NCBI RefSeq assembly: GCF_028583425.1 | Contig: NC_072792.1 | Location: forward strand, 155,006,676 to 155,070,675 | DNA: 64,000 nucleotides | DNA from: Eublepharis macularius | Lineage: Eukaryota > Chordata > Lepidosauria > Squamata > Eublepharidae | Direction: 5' to 3' | Part shown: positions 55,630 through 64,000 of the stretch, in pieces | Position numbering within the stretch: position 1 is the stretch's first letter | How the letters are laid out: every line of letters begins with the position of its first letter | Notes under the pieces: generated by a model | Told to the model about the DNA's origin: nothing | Seen by the model: the letters and a program-made list of their open reading frames with translations, nothing else | The model's database searches: none | Program-made: the position numbers and the translations under genes

Positions 55630-58600
55630 GTATGCATAGTACTTGTTAAATATTTGTTGATTCTGACAGCTGTTCTTCCAAATACCAATTGGGTTGCATT
55701 CATCTGTTGAGCGTGGACTAAAATTGCTGATAATTCATTCTCCATTGGTAATTGTGACAGAAAATGGTTAAGTGGTCAGGAGTAGGGTTTCAGTGCCCTG
55801 CATAGTTCTTTATCATGCCTTAATACATGTATGTAAAACTATAGACATACATCTTTTTGGCAATTCTTGGTACAGAATTTTGATAAATTTAAGGTAGAGT
55901 GTAAACAAGCTGTGGAAACTTGTAAGCCTGGACTAACTGCCATTATTTAATGGTAGGTAATTTTAAGAGCTGGTTTATTATTGGAGAGGCAAATTGCACA
56001 GGTGGCTACAAGTACTCCCCCCCCCCTATTTACACCAGTTTCATAAGTTAGCACTCCCTCCTTGATAGGGCTGACATGGCTATACTGATGCATGTTTCTG
56101 TAACCTCTAGACTACTGTAACACATCATTTCAAAATGGCACCAAGTGTACGTACGCGCGCGTGCACACACTCACACAGAAAGAGAGATTACTAGTAGCTA
56201 ATCAGCACACTATAAAATAAAAATGTCCTGCAGGCATCTTGGCATTTTTCTCTATTTGGATAGAGTGCCCAATTTAAAATGTTGATCCAACTAGTTCTTT
56301 CTGGTGGTGAGAAAAGATAGAGGCAAAAAATCTTATTCTGGGGTTTGCATGAACAAAAAGCCATGTGGAATGGAGACTTTAGTAGGGAGATGGATGAGAC
56401 AAGAGTGAAAAAAAATAGCTGCATCCAGCCAAATGTATTAACAGTTACATCTCTCTACACAGTAATGCCTCTTACAGTTCAACAGTGCTCATTAGATACA
56501 AGAAAAAATGTTTGGATTTTTTTTGAAGCTTTGCACTAATCATTTGTGAAATGTGAATGCTGTTAGCATTTAGATAGTCTCACTGATGGACATGGTCATA
56601 TTGTGGCTATTAAAAACCTTTCAAAGAGGTTAATGGGTCATGTCTTCACATTTACAAAGGAAGATTGTTTTTTACCAAGCTCTTCCTTTGTAAATGCATA
56701 ACCACGGCTCATTCAGCACAGCTACAAAAGAGAACCACATTCTACCTGCATAAGTGTACTTTGCCAGTTTCCCTCTTCCTGCATTCCACAGTAATGGAAG
56801 TAGTCTAGTCCATCACTGCTCCTTTGTTCTTGCTCAGTATTGCAATAGGACTAGCAGCAACTCTTCAGGTTCTCGGGCAGAGAAAGTTCTTTGACTCCTG
56901 CTTCCTTAGACCTTTTAACTGGAGAAACTGGTGACTGAACCTGGCACCTTCTGCATGCGCTCTGTCATTGAGCCACAGCCCCTCCTCTCCATTATAACTA
57001 CCTCTCCCAGGTTTTGTACTCAGATTCAAACCACTTAGCTCAGTTTTTCAATTATAAACAAGCATTTTCAGATCTGGGAACTGCTGGGTAGGCCCCAGAT
57101 ATTTTCGAACATCTCTTTTCCTCCTGCTTTTCTTTTTTAAAAAAACTAAAGAAGATTTGAGATGGGGTGTATTGGTATAACCAATATGACAATACATTAG
57201 AACAAAGTTGGCAGGGGCAATAAAGTAACTTTCGTTAGAACCTGTTAGGCTGTATGGAAATGTCCTTGATACTGATTGTACTAATCTCACACTACGTAAT
57301 CCGCCTTGAAGTCTCAGTGAGAAAGGCGGGCTATAAATGACACAAATAATTAATTAAATGTGTGGTGCAAGTTTTCAGGTTATATAGAATTCTTCTGCAG
57401 GATTCATATTATAAAAGAAAAAGGTATTTATGGCAGAACATGTCTTGTTAACTGCTGTTCTGGACTTTGCAGACTTTCGGAATTGTACATTGGGCAAGGA
57501 AGGGCTCTTGAGTTAAGAGGCATGATGGGGCAGAAAAGCCAAGGTACAGCCTCCTTTGCTTCTGTTCCAGCCTCAGCGGGAGGTAGCGCACAAACTGAGT
57601 TTCTAGTACTGAAATGAGAGCTGTAATGGATCTTGATACTTACAAAAAAAAAAGACGAAAGTGGACTAATTGAGATGTTAGTCCACATGGAGGAAAATCA
57701 AATCAACGCTTAAGATAGTATTTTTAGGATCAACTAAACCCATCACAAATTTCAGCAGACTGGCTGGTGTGGTAGGTGGGAGAAAAGGTGGTGTACACAA
57801 GGACAAGACAAAGGCTAGTTCAATTAGACCATGCTAAATTCTGATGCTACTGAGACAAAGATAGTGGCAGATCTCCCTTGAATGTAAAAGACTTAGTAAT
57901 TTGGATTTCTTTCCAGTCTTATGTGGAAGGCACAGATCCTTTGTAAAGCACAGAGCAACAGTAAAGGAAAACCTGGTAGTCCTTTCATTAGTAGAGGTGG
58001 TGCATTAGAAACAAAATGGTTCTTGGATGGTACAAAGCCCCCTGTGGTGTATGCTCTGTATGCCTATTGATAGAAACTACGAGATCTCTAATGAAAAGTA
58101 CTGCAGCCTTTTGGTTCCAATTTGTTTCTCTAATCCAAAACCTTGTGTAGTATACACTTGTTTTAGTTAAGCTACAAAAGGCTTCAGCGTGGATTAGAAT
58201 CCTCACATGACCTATCATATTTTGAAAGAATAGAAGTATAGGTGGTAGATTCAAGACCAAACAGGAAACATTCTGGCTGAGCAACTTGCCAATGGAAGGG
58301 CCCAGTTTAGGATACAGCTACATGGAACTTGCAGGCTCTTACTTTGTATTTTAAACAGGACTTGTTCAGCAGAAGGAATTAACTTTTACCACAGTTATTG
58401 CACAGCACGATTTAGATATCAAGATAAAACAAATTCAGAAATGGATTGAAAAGAAGCATAACATCAAGGTTACTGTGCAGCAAAAGAAAATTGCTGATGG
58501 ACCAGAAAAGATGGTAAGCATAACAAATAAGAAGTGCACGGTCACTTACAGGCTAGACCACAAGTCCTCAGAGAGACATGTGTATCCTATGCATGCCCTT

Positions 58601-60077
58601 GTGAATGTTCTCCACTTTCCAGTTTAACTTAAATCACATCAGGATAGCCTGACCTTAAGGAAAACATCCTCCCCACCACCAGCGCAACTTATATACTGAA
58701 GGAGCTGCTGGCTTAGGTTCTAAAAGGCAGCTTAAAAAGATTTCTCTCCAGGCTTAGGGAGCAGGTCAAGTTGAGTTAACAGGTGGGGCCCCCCGATTAT
58801 TCTCAGATGAGGAGGAAGCAAGTCAAGGCTTCTGGGAATTTTTCCAGATGAAGAGCTCTGGCAGGATTGCGGTGTCAGTTACCTCACTGAGGTGGCAATC
58901 ACTCCCGACTAAGGACCTCTTAATAGGGAATATTAATGCTGGCTTTAATGTTCTCTGAAAGGTCCAAGTTAAATCATCCTGTTGCTTAATACTGGAAGGG
59001 GCTTGTTCTGTCTCGGAGACTGTGCTTTTCCCGTAGGTATAATTAAGAGTAGACCTATTCCTTCTGCTAGTCCTTGGTCCTTTGGAGGTAGTTATAGCCT
59101 GAAATTATTTCCTATTCTCTTGTGATTGACAAAAGCTTGTCCTGTGACCTCAAGATGGAGGAAGAGGGAAGCACCTGCCCTTGAAATCACTTCCTCTCAA
59201 GCCAACAGCAAAAACTTTTTCCTCTAAACACTGTGCTGCCACATTCCATTGGTGTGACAAATATACACTGTCACTTTCATACTTTAGGCAACTGTGTCCA
59301 CCAATCTCTGCTGTCTTCAGTACAGACAACTAGTGCAGCATAGTGGAAAGGGGTTCAAGACTAGCATTGGGGTGCCTTGCACTCACGTCATTACTCAGCC
59401 ATGAAGCTCCTTGACTGACCTTGGACATTTACAACCACAGTGTAAAGCAAGCCAGAATGAGAATTAAGTAGAGGGTAAGGGAAACCATCCATGCCACCCC
59501 AAGATCCTTGGAAGAAAGGGTAGGATAAAAGTGTGATAGGACACAAAAAACACAAGTGACTAAAGGTGTCACCAGCTGAAGGTTCCCAAGCCAGATCTGG
59601 CCAGCTAAATGTATTAGTTGTACCATGCCACAAGCCAAACAGAGAATCTGTGGTAGCTGTGACTTACCAGCTAGGCAATGAGCAGACTAAGAGGTAATGG
59701 GCCTAGTTTCCACCTCCTACCCCCCCCCAAAGAGTTACCTACACTAGTTCATCAGTGGGTGGTGGTATCATTGTCATAAATACTGTGCCCAGTTACATTT
59801 CAGTTGCATCTTTTGACTAAGCTAGTGATACGTAATTTTTAATGCCAAGCCTTCTTCTCATTTTCAGCTAGAGTTATTTGAGAGGATTTTAGAGACCATG
59901 CCTGGGAAAGCTACTTACCTCTCCCCACCTCGTATTCGAAAAGAAGGAAGAAGTATGTGCATATATAGACATATGTCAGAGAAAGAAATCCAGACATATA
60001 AGCGTACAGAGAAAGAAAAAAACACAGAAAAGGACAATGAAAGGAAAACTACCGAATCAGGTCTTCTCAAGCAGTGA
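55146..60077 (+). CDS. MTIF3: Mitochondrial translation initiation factor 3
   Basis: Spliced coding sequence: 55146-55629, 58359-58513 and 59868-60077 (484+155+210 nt), giving 282 residues; human MTIF3 is 278. The protein binds the mitochondrial small ribosomal subunit, keeps subunits apart and helps place the start codon. Residues 1 to about 70 are basic and hydroxylated with few acidic residues, fitting a matrix targeting signal. The IF3-N domain (about 85-150) contains GRKIPYRLIHIIDENG and MHRADAIQIMNERGVKLV. The IF3-C domain (about 165-250) contains FTTVIAQHDLDIKIKQI, WIEKKHNIKVTV and ETMPGKATYLSPP. A Lys/Glu-rich tail follows. All junctions keep frame and use GT-AG. GTF3A lies tail to tail just downstream, the amniote arrangement, which supports orthology. 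The start is the first ATG in the exon. Confidence 0.95.
56760..56992 (-). mobile_element. tRNA-derived SINE in MTIF3 intron
   Basis: On the minus strand: GGGGCTGTGGCTCAATGACA head (A box), GCCAGGTTCAGTCACC near the B box, then the body block TCTCCAGTTAAAAGG and GAAGAGTTGCTGCTAGTCC. A second member of this SINE family is at 62515-62670. Confidence 0.65.
57275..57357 (+). repeat. LINE/SINE 3' tail
   Basis: CCGCCTTGAAGTCTCAGTGA then AAAGGCGGGCTATAAATGAC and an A/T-rich run: a short hairpin-bearing 3' tail of a squamate LINE-SINE pair. Confidence 0.5.
58359..58513 (+). CDS. MTIF3: MTIF3 second coding exon
   Basis: Acceptor TTTAAACAG at 58350-58358 and donor ATG|GTAAGC at 58513/58514. It encodes the first half of the IF3 C-terminal domain, including the AQHDLDIKIKQIQKW helix. 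Phases match both neighbouring exons. Confidence 0.92.
59868..60077 (+). CDS. MTIF3: MTIF3 last coding exon
   Basis: Acceptor TTTTCAG at 59861-59867; TGA stop at 60075-60077. It encodes the end of the IF3 C-terminal domain and a charged tail rich in Lys and Glu. The candidate GTF3A poly(A) signal lies only 5 bp past the stop on the opposite strand. Confidence 0.92.
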   Translation, partial: LELFERILETMPGKATYLSPPRIRKEGRSMCIYRHMSEKEIQTYKRTEKEKNTEKDNERKTTESGLLKQ

Positions 60078-60081
60078 TTAT

Positions 60082-60087
60082 TTTATT
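60082..60087 (-). terminator. GTF3A: Candidate GTF3A polyadenylation signal
   Basis: AATAAA on the minus strand, 114 bp past the GTF3A stop. Cleavage 10-30 nt further would fall within the MTIF3 last coding exon, antisense. Confidence 0.5.
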
Positions 60088-60200
60088 TTTCTACAAAAAG
60101 TGGAAACATTTCAAAGCAAATACAGTTTCCTGTACTGACTACAAACTTACCAACAGTGACATCATAAAGCCATTCAAGTGCATGAAGCTCATCTACAACT

Positions 60201-60353
60201 CTAGTCTAGACACAGTGTTTCAACATTTGGCAGTGTGTTCTCCACATGGTTTTGTGTGGTTAAAGTCTCATCCATTGACAGTCCACTTCGCTGTGCTTTA
60301 GGTGGGATGTAGCCACTGAGGCGAGAGGCCAGACTTCGCTTTGGACGCTCTTT
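60201..60353 (-). CDS. GTF3A: GTF3A last coding exon
   Basis: Acceptor AATGCTAG just before 60353. It encodes [17 protein letters not shown] and a Ser/Thr-rich end of about 30 residues that looks poorly conserved. Confidence 0.88.
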   Translation of the reverse strand, partial: KERPKRSLASRLSGYIPPKAQRSGLSMDETLTTQNHVENTLPNVETLCLD

Positions 60354-62393
60354 CTAGCATTGAGAAAGAACACAACACTGTATTCAGTTATTAATTCTAT
60401 CAGAAAGAGAAAGCTTTAAAGATTTCTAAAAAAATGATGTTTTGTACATTTATGGGTCCTCCCTTGGCCAAAAGACTGAAAAATAAAATATACGTGATGC
60501 GATTATTTGAAATACCAGGTTCCATTTTCATGTAGGCAATACTACATCTTTCCATCAGTAGGTTTCCAAACATAAGGGAAAGCAATCAGTTTCCAGGACC
60601 CTTCTCTTCCCCACCTGAAAGTTTCAATAGCCTTACCCAACTAATGCCCCCTTCTCAGGCTTCATATTTCACTAAGATGGAAATTATAACTCACTTCAAG
60701 TTATGCTTTAGACAACATCCAGTATCAGTCTAGGGACTCACCCATCCTCTCCCAAGAAGGGGTAGTACCCTTGATGGAAAATTTAGCTTCCTTCAATTTC
60801 TTCCCTGGAGAAGAACCTCAAGATTTGTTTTTGGTCATATTTCCAACAAATGTAACTATTTCTACTCCGTCACTTAGAAAGTAAACCTGCTCAGTTCTGT
60901 GGAATTTGGGTGGTTCTTCTAGATCTGTTAGCAACCTGGCATCTCAACCAGAAAGGTCTTGTCAATCACCACCTGGGAACAGTTGTATTGAAGGTAAAGG
61001 GTTCAAGAGTTTGACTTACACTTAAGTTCAGCTTCTTCTTATTTGGGTCATGTACCACAGCATGCCTTTCGAGACTTTGCTGTAAAGAACAATAGTCCTG
61101 TTTATACAAGGGCCTAAAAAGGAAGCACGTGGATTTTGAAGGTAATTTTTAAAATGCCTACTTTCATTGCAAAGACTTTTCCACAGCCAGGGTGGTCACA
61201 TGAGAACGGCCTTTTCTCCTCATGGAAAGAGACAATATGGCTTTGAAGATTGAACACACTGGTGTAAGTCCTTCCACAGCCTTCTCTTGGACATCTAAAC
61301 ACTTCTCTCTCCAAGGCATGAATTTTTTGGTGGGATTTGAGGTAATCTTTACGTCTGAATGTTTTGGAACACACGCTGCAAACTGCTGGCTCTGAAGGAG
61401 AAAAAGATGAATTAATTGAGCTGTGATGCAGCACTTCACTGGTCTGAATCTCACTTCACTGGTTTGAGGTCACCAGGTGGCCTGGGGTAAGCCACGCCTC
61501 TCAGCCCCAGCTCCCTGCTGTATTGTGGGGATAATACTGAATTTGTTCATCACTCTGGGTGGGCACTAATCTGTCCAGATGAGCAGCATATAAATGAACT
61601 ATTATTATTACTGAGTCCAGTAGCACCTTTAAGACTAACCAACTTTACTGTAGCATAAACTTCTGACGAAGAGAACTGTGATTCTCGAAAGCTTATGCTA
61701 CAGTAAAGTTGGTTAGTCTTAAAGGTGCTACTGGACCCTTTTCTATTTTGCTACTACAGACTAACACAGCTAACTCCTCTAGATCTATTATTATTACCAG
61801 CAGAGTTCTGAACAACCCAGTTTCTAAGCAGCAATCCCTCATTTCTTTCCCAGCGAAGAGCAGTATGTGTACACGCTACGTAAGTGGCATAATACAATAC
61901 CAGAATATATTACCATAATCCCCCAGATCAATAAGTGATTGATCCAGATCTCACCTGTGACATGAACTTAGGCAAGCTACTGTCCCTGAGTATGGCAACC
62001 TCCTCTGTCTGAAATACGGGTTTAATACTGACTCTTACAGGGTTATTATACCAAATATTGAATCACATGATCTACTGTACTTTCAGCATTCTTAAAACAC
62101 TATATGAGTTTGTCCACACCTACAGCTATAAACCTGCCACAAACATTACCCAAATGAGTACAGTATACCATATGGCATAGTGTTACTCTGAGTTGGACAT
62201 GAAAAGGTCAGACTAGATGACTGGCAAAAGAAAAAGGATTTTAAAAAGAAATATAGCAAACTCTGGGATGAAATTTTAAAATGAACTACTGTGTGTTTCA
62301 GTAACTTACCCACATGCTCATCTTTTGTGTGTTTCCGGAGTTGCGACCACGTGTTTGCAATAAATGAACAGCCAGCTTCCTTGCATGTATAGC
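60201..62393 (-). CDS. GTF3A: Transcription factor IIIA, 3' part
   Basis: Four minus-strand exons join in frame: 62393-62310, 61391-61162, 61079-61020 and 60353-60201 (stop TAG 60203-60201). They encode the last four C2H2 fingers. They are C-x4-C-x12-H-x4-H ([13 protein letters not shown]), C-x2-C-x12-H-x3-H ([18 protein letters not shown]), C-x4-C-x12-H-x4-H ([16 protein letters not shown]), and C-x4-C-x12-H-x3-H ([13 protein letters not shown]), the last split by an intron. A basic [15 protein letters not shown] tail follows, known in TFIIIA. TFIIIA binds the 5S rRNA gene internal control region and 5S RNA. The earlier fingers and promoter are beyond 64000. All junctions are GT-AG. Convergent with MTIF3, 123 bp between stops. 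Confidence 0.93.
60482..60487 (+). terminator. MTIF3: Candidate MTIF3 polyadenylation signal
   Basis: AATAAA 405 bp past the MTIF3 stop, the first plus-strand match after it. Use of this site would place the whole last GTF3A exon inside the MTIF3 3' UTR, antisense. Confidence 0.45.
61020..61079 (-). CDS. GTF3A: GTF3A exon, end of last zinc finger
   Basis: 60 bp, 20 codons. Acceptor CTTTACAG and donor AGT|GTAAGT. It supplies the two zinc-binding histidines of finger 9 ([10 protein letters not shown]) and a lysine-rich linker. Confidence 0.88.
61162..61391 (-). CDS. GTF3A: GTF3A exon with fingers 7, 8 and start of 9
   Basis: 230 bp; acceptor TTCTCCTTCAG, donor AAA|GTAGGC. Finger order and the [13 protein letters not shown] linker agree with vertebrate TFIIIA. 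Confidence 0.92.
61440..61611 (+). mobile_element. tRNA-related SINE fragment in GTF3A intron
   Basis: A GGTTTGAGGTCACC-type B-box remnant, CTGTATTGTGGGGATAATAC and GGGTGGGCACTAATCTG body blocks, ending in an (ATT)n tail at 61601-61610. Confidence 0.5.
61612..61784. mobile_element. Small tail-out inverted element with hammerhead core
   Basis: Left arm (61612-61661) and right arm (61690-61784) are inverted copies, the right arm running on to the full ACTAACACAGCTAACTCCTC 3' end. CTATTATTATTAC flanks both sides (61599-61611 and 61785-61797); the left copy is part of the preceding SINE tail. It sits in a GTF3A intron. Confidence 0.75.
61663..61700 (+). ncRNA. Hammerhead ribozyme-like core
   Basis: CTGACGA at 61663, stem II GAGAA/TTCTC, GAAA at 61687-61690, stem III AGC/GCT closed by TTAT, then TA. 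Same layout as 33878-33914 with changes only in position 7 of the core and the stem II loop. Stem I is not formed at the fusion. Confidence 0.62.
62310..62393 (-). CDS. GTF3A: GTF3A exon with finger 6
   Basis: 84 bp; acceptor TTTTAATAG, donor GTGG|GTAAGT. It starts in phase 1 (GC TAT ACA) and ends one base into the next codon, joining exactly to the 61391 exon. The next upstream exon was not found in the window. Confidence 0.88.
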
Positions 62394-62514
62394 CTATTAA
62401 AAGATGCCAACATGAAGTTTAAAACAGTCTTCTTGTTGGATGTTCACACCTCTCACTCTCCAAGCTCTTGCTACCTTTGCAAATAACTGTTTCAGTTCAC
62501 AGACTTGGGAGGGG

Positions 62515-62670
62515 CTGTCACTCCGTGGCAGAGCATCTGCTTTGCACACAAAATCCCTGGCATCTCCCTTTAAAAGGATCAGATAGCAACTGATGTGAAA
62601 GACCTCTGCCTGAGACCCTGGAAAACTGCTGCAAGTCTGAGCAGACAATACTGACCCTTGACAGACCAAT
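62515..62670 (+). mobile_element. tRNA-derived SINE in GTF3A intron
   Basis: GTGGCAGAGCATCTGCTTTG (A-box-like head), a CCCTGGCATCTCC region where the B box would be, then GATGTGAAAGACCTCTGCCT and GACAATACTGACCC. Lizard SINE type distinct from the 4.3 kb family. Confidence 0.7.
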
Positions 62671-64000
62671 GGTGCAACTCCAGATAAAGCAAGTTCACCT
62701 GTTTAAATTTCCACTGTTGTAAGAACAGCCTCACAAGCTCACTTGTCTTAGAGGTGATCTGTGCATTATTGTTTGAAGACCGTTCTCATTCTACATTGTC
62801 CACTTGGCATGTGGTTATTTACAACTTCACTTTAGAAAGACCACCAGTATTCTCATCAACAATATTGTTCTCTTTAAAGTCAACCTTATCAAGCTCTCTC
62901 TTTTTGTATGATGAATTTGAGAATGCACACAGATATTCAGGTATCTCAAACTCTCTCTGCTCTCCCCCTCCCACTGCCCAAGCAGAATATCCGTTCAATT
63001 AAAACACACAATTCAAGTCAGCACTGGAAGCTTTAAATTATGCTTTAAATTAATTACTATATATGAATTGAAAAAATATATCTTGTAAAGTGGGGGGAAA
63101 TCAATTCAGAAGAGACTGGAAGTTGCAGAAGGAACTGCTTCAGTGGAAGAGTACTTTAGATTTCCTCTTAGGCTCAGCTTTCCTTGAGGTGATACGACTA
63201 TCGCTTGGATCTTGTTATGTGTTCCACAGAGAGACACTGAGGAGTGATTTTCTCTGATTCTCCCCACCCCCTCAGCTATTCCTAGGGTCCCCCATCCCCC
63301 ACGAGCACTATTTTAAGGATCTATCTGAGCTGCAATTAGAGAGGAGATAGGAAGTTGCACTCTGTGGATGGAAACCCTTCTATCCACGAAAATGTCAGGC
63401 AGGATCCAAGCCTGTGTCTCAGCTAAACATTGCAGGCGGACACTGACAGGGCTAGACGCTCCCCCTATAAAAAAGAAACTTGGTGCGCATAATCATGACA
63501 ATAAGAGAAGACTAGGCTAGTACCAGTCCCCCAGGCATGCTAAATTTCTGTGTGGAAGGAACACAGGAGCACTTAATAATGAAGCACAACCTTACTACCT
63601 CTGGTAGAATGCGGTCTCTGTCAAATCAAAGTCTGCATAGCAGAAAGATTAACACACTAGCTCTAAAATACAAGAATGTCAATCGCAGTAGGAAGTAATG
63701 GGGGTTGCTCCAAACTCCATGCATTTAGAAACAGGATGCAAACTTCTGCATGCTCTTTTCACCACGAGTCCATACCCCTTAAAAGATGACATATGCAAGG
63801 CAGTGAGGTGGCAAAAGAGAGCACCGAGACAGGTTTCCTACCTCCTAAATATTCTCAATTAATTTTCAAAGGTTGCCAGAATTCTTAATGCTGGTATATA
63901 GTTTCTCTAACAACTCTGTTGAAAGATTCCCAACTATGAAGCATTGGGAACATGGGTAGCTTCTTCTCAGTACACGTAGTATGACTGCTGCCTCTCTGTA
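62671..64000. other. GTF3A intronic sequence, nothing further recognised
   Basis: I looked on the minus strand for another TFIIIA finger exon and found none. AT-rich at 63040-63090. Further 5' GTF3A exons should lie beyond 64000. Confidence 0.4.

Overview
The window is vertebrate nuclear DNA, most likely from a squamate reptile and perhaps a gecko. It carries spliced MTIF3 and GTF3A exons in the tail-to-tail order known from amniotes. The repeats are a squamate-like mix: BovB/RTE, CR1 and L2 LINEs, tRNA-derived and 5S-rRNA-derived SINEs, a DIRS-type element, a Ty3/gypsy element and very young Penelope-like elements (PLEs). The species call is inference from repeat content.

Layout. 1-1.8 kb: 3' part of a decayed DIRS element. 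2.8-12.7 kb: old repeats (SINEs, a MITE-like hairpin, L2 and BovB fragments). 13.0-17.4 kb: a composite Penelope insertion made of two copies pointing away from each other, with open reading frames of 653 and 662 codons. 18.3-23.0 kb: a broken Ty3/gypsy element on the minus strand with two LTRs. 23-48 kb: mostly gene-free, with a probable solo LTR (25.7-26.7 kb), four small inverted elements (three tail-outward, one tail-inward; one with a clear hammerhead-ribozyme-like core), a BovB fragment and 5S SINEs. 48.1-49.0 kb: a CpG-rich island with a good splice donor, the probable MTIF3 promoter and first exon. 49.7-52.2 kb: a second composite Penelope insertion inside an old CR1. 52.8-55.0 kb: a large inverted repeat with arms of about 700 bp. 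55.1-60.1 kb: the three MTIF3 coding exons. 60.2-62.4 kb: the last four GTF3A coding exons found, on the minus strand; the 5' part of the gene lies beyond the window.

The two host genes converge: their stop codons are only 123 bp apart and their candidate poly(A) signals imply overlapping 3' UTRs. MTIF3 encodes mitochondrial translation initiation factor 3; GTF3A encodes TFIIIA, the zinc-finger factor for 5S rRNA genes.

The most unusual signal is a shared architecture. The two full-size Penelope insertions and four small hammerhead-family insertions are inverted pairs with both 3' tails outward and 5'-truncated ends fused in the middle. Four of them have one clear pair of 11-19 bp target-site duplications, and a fifth has a weaker pair. 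In every case one arm stops short of the full 3' end, and in three it stops about 33 nt short. This points to one integration event primed from both ends of the target.
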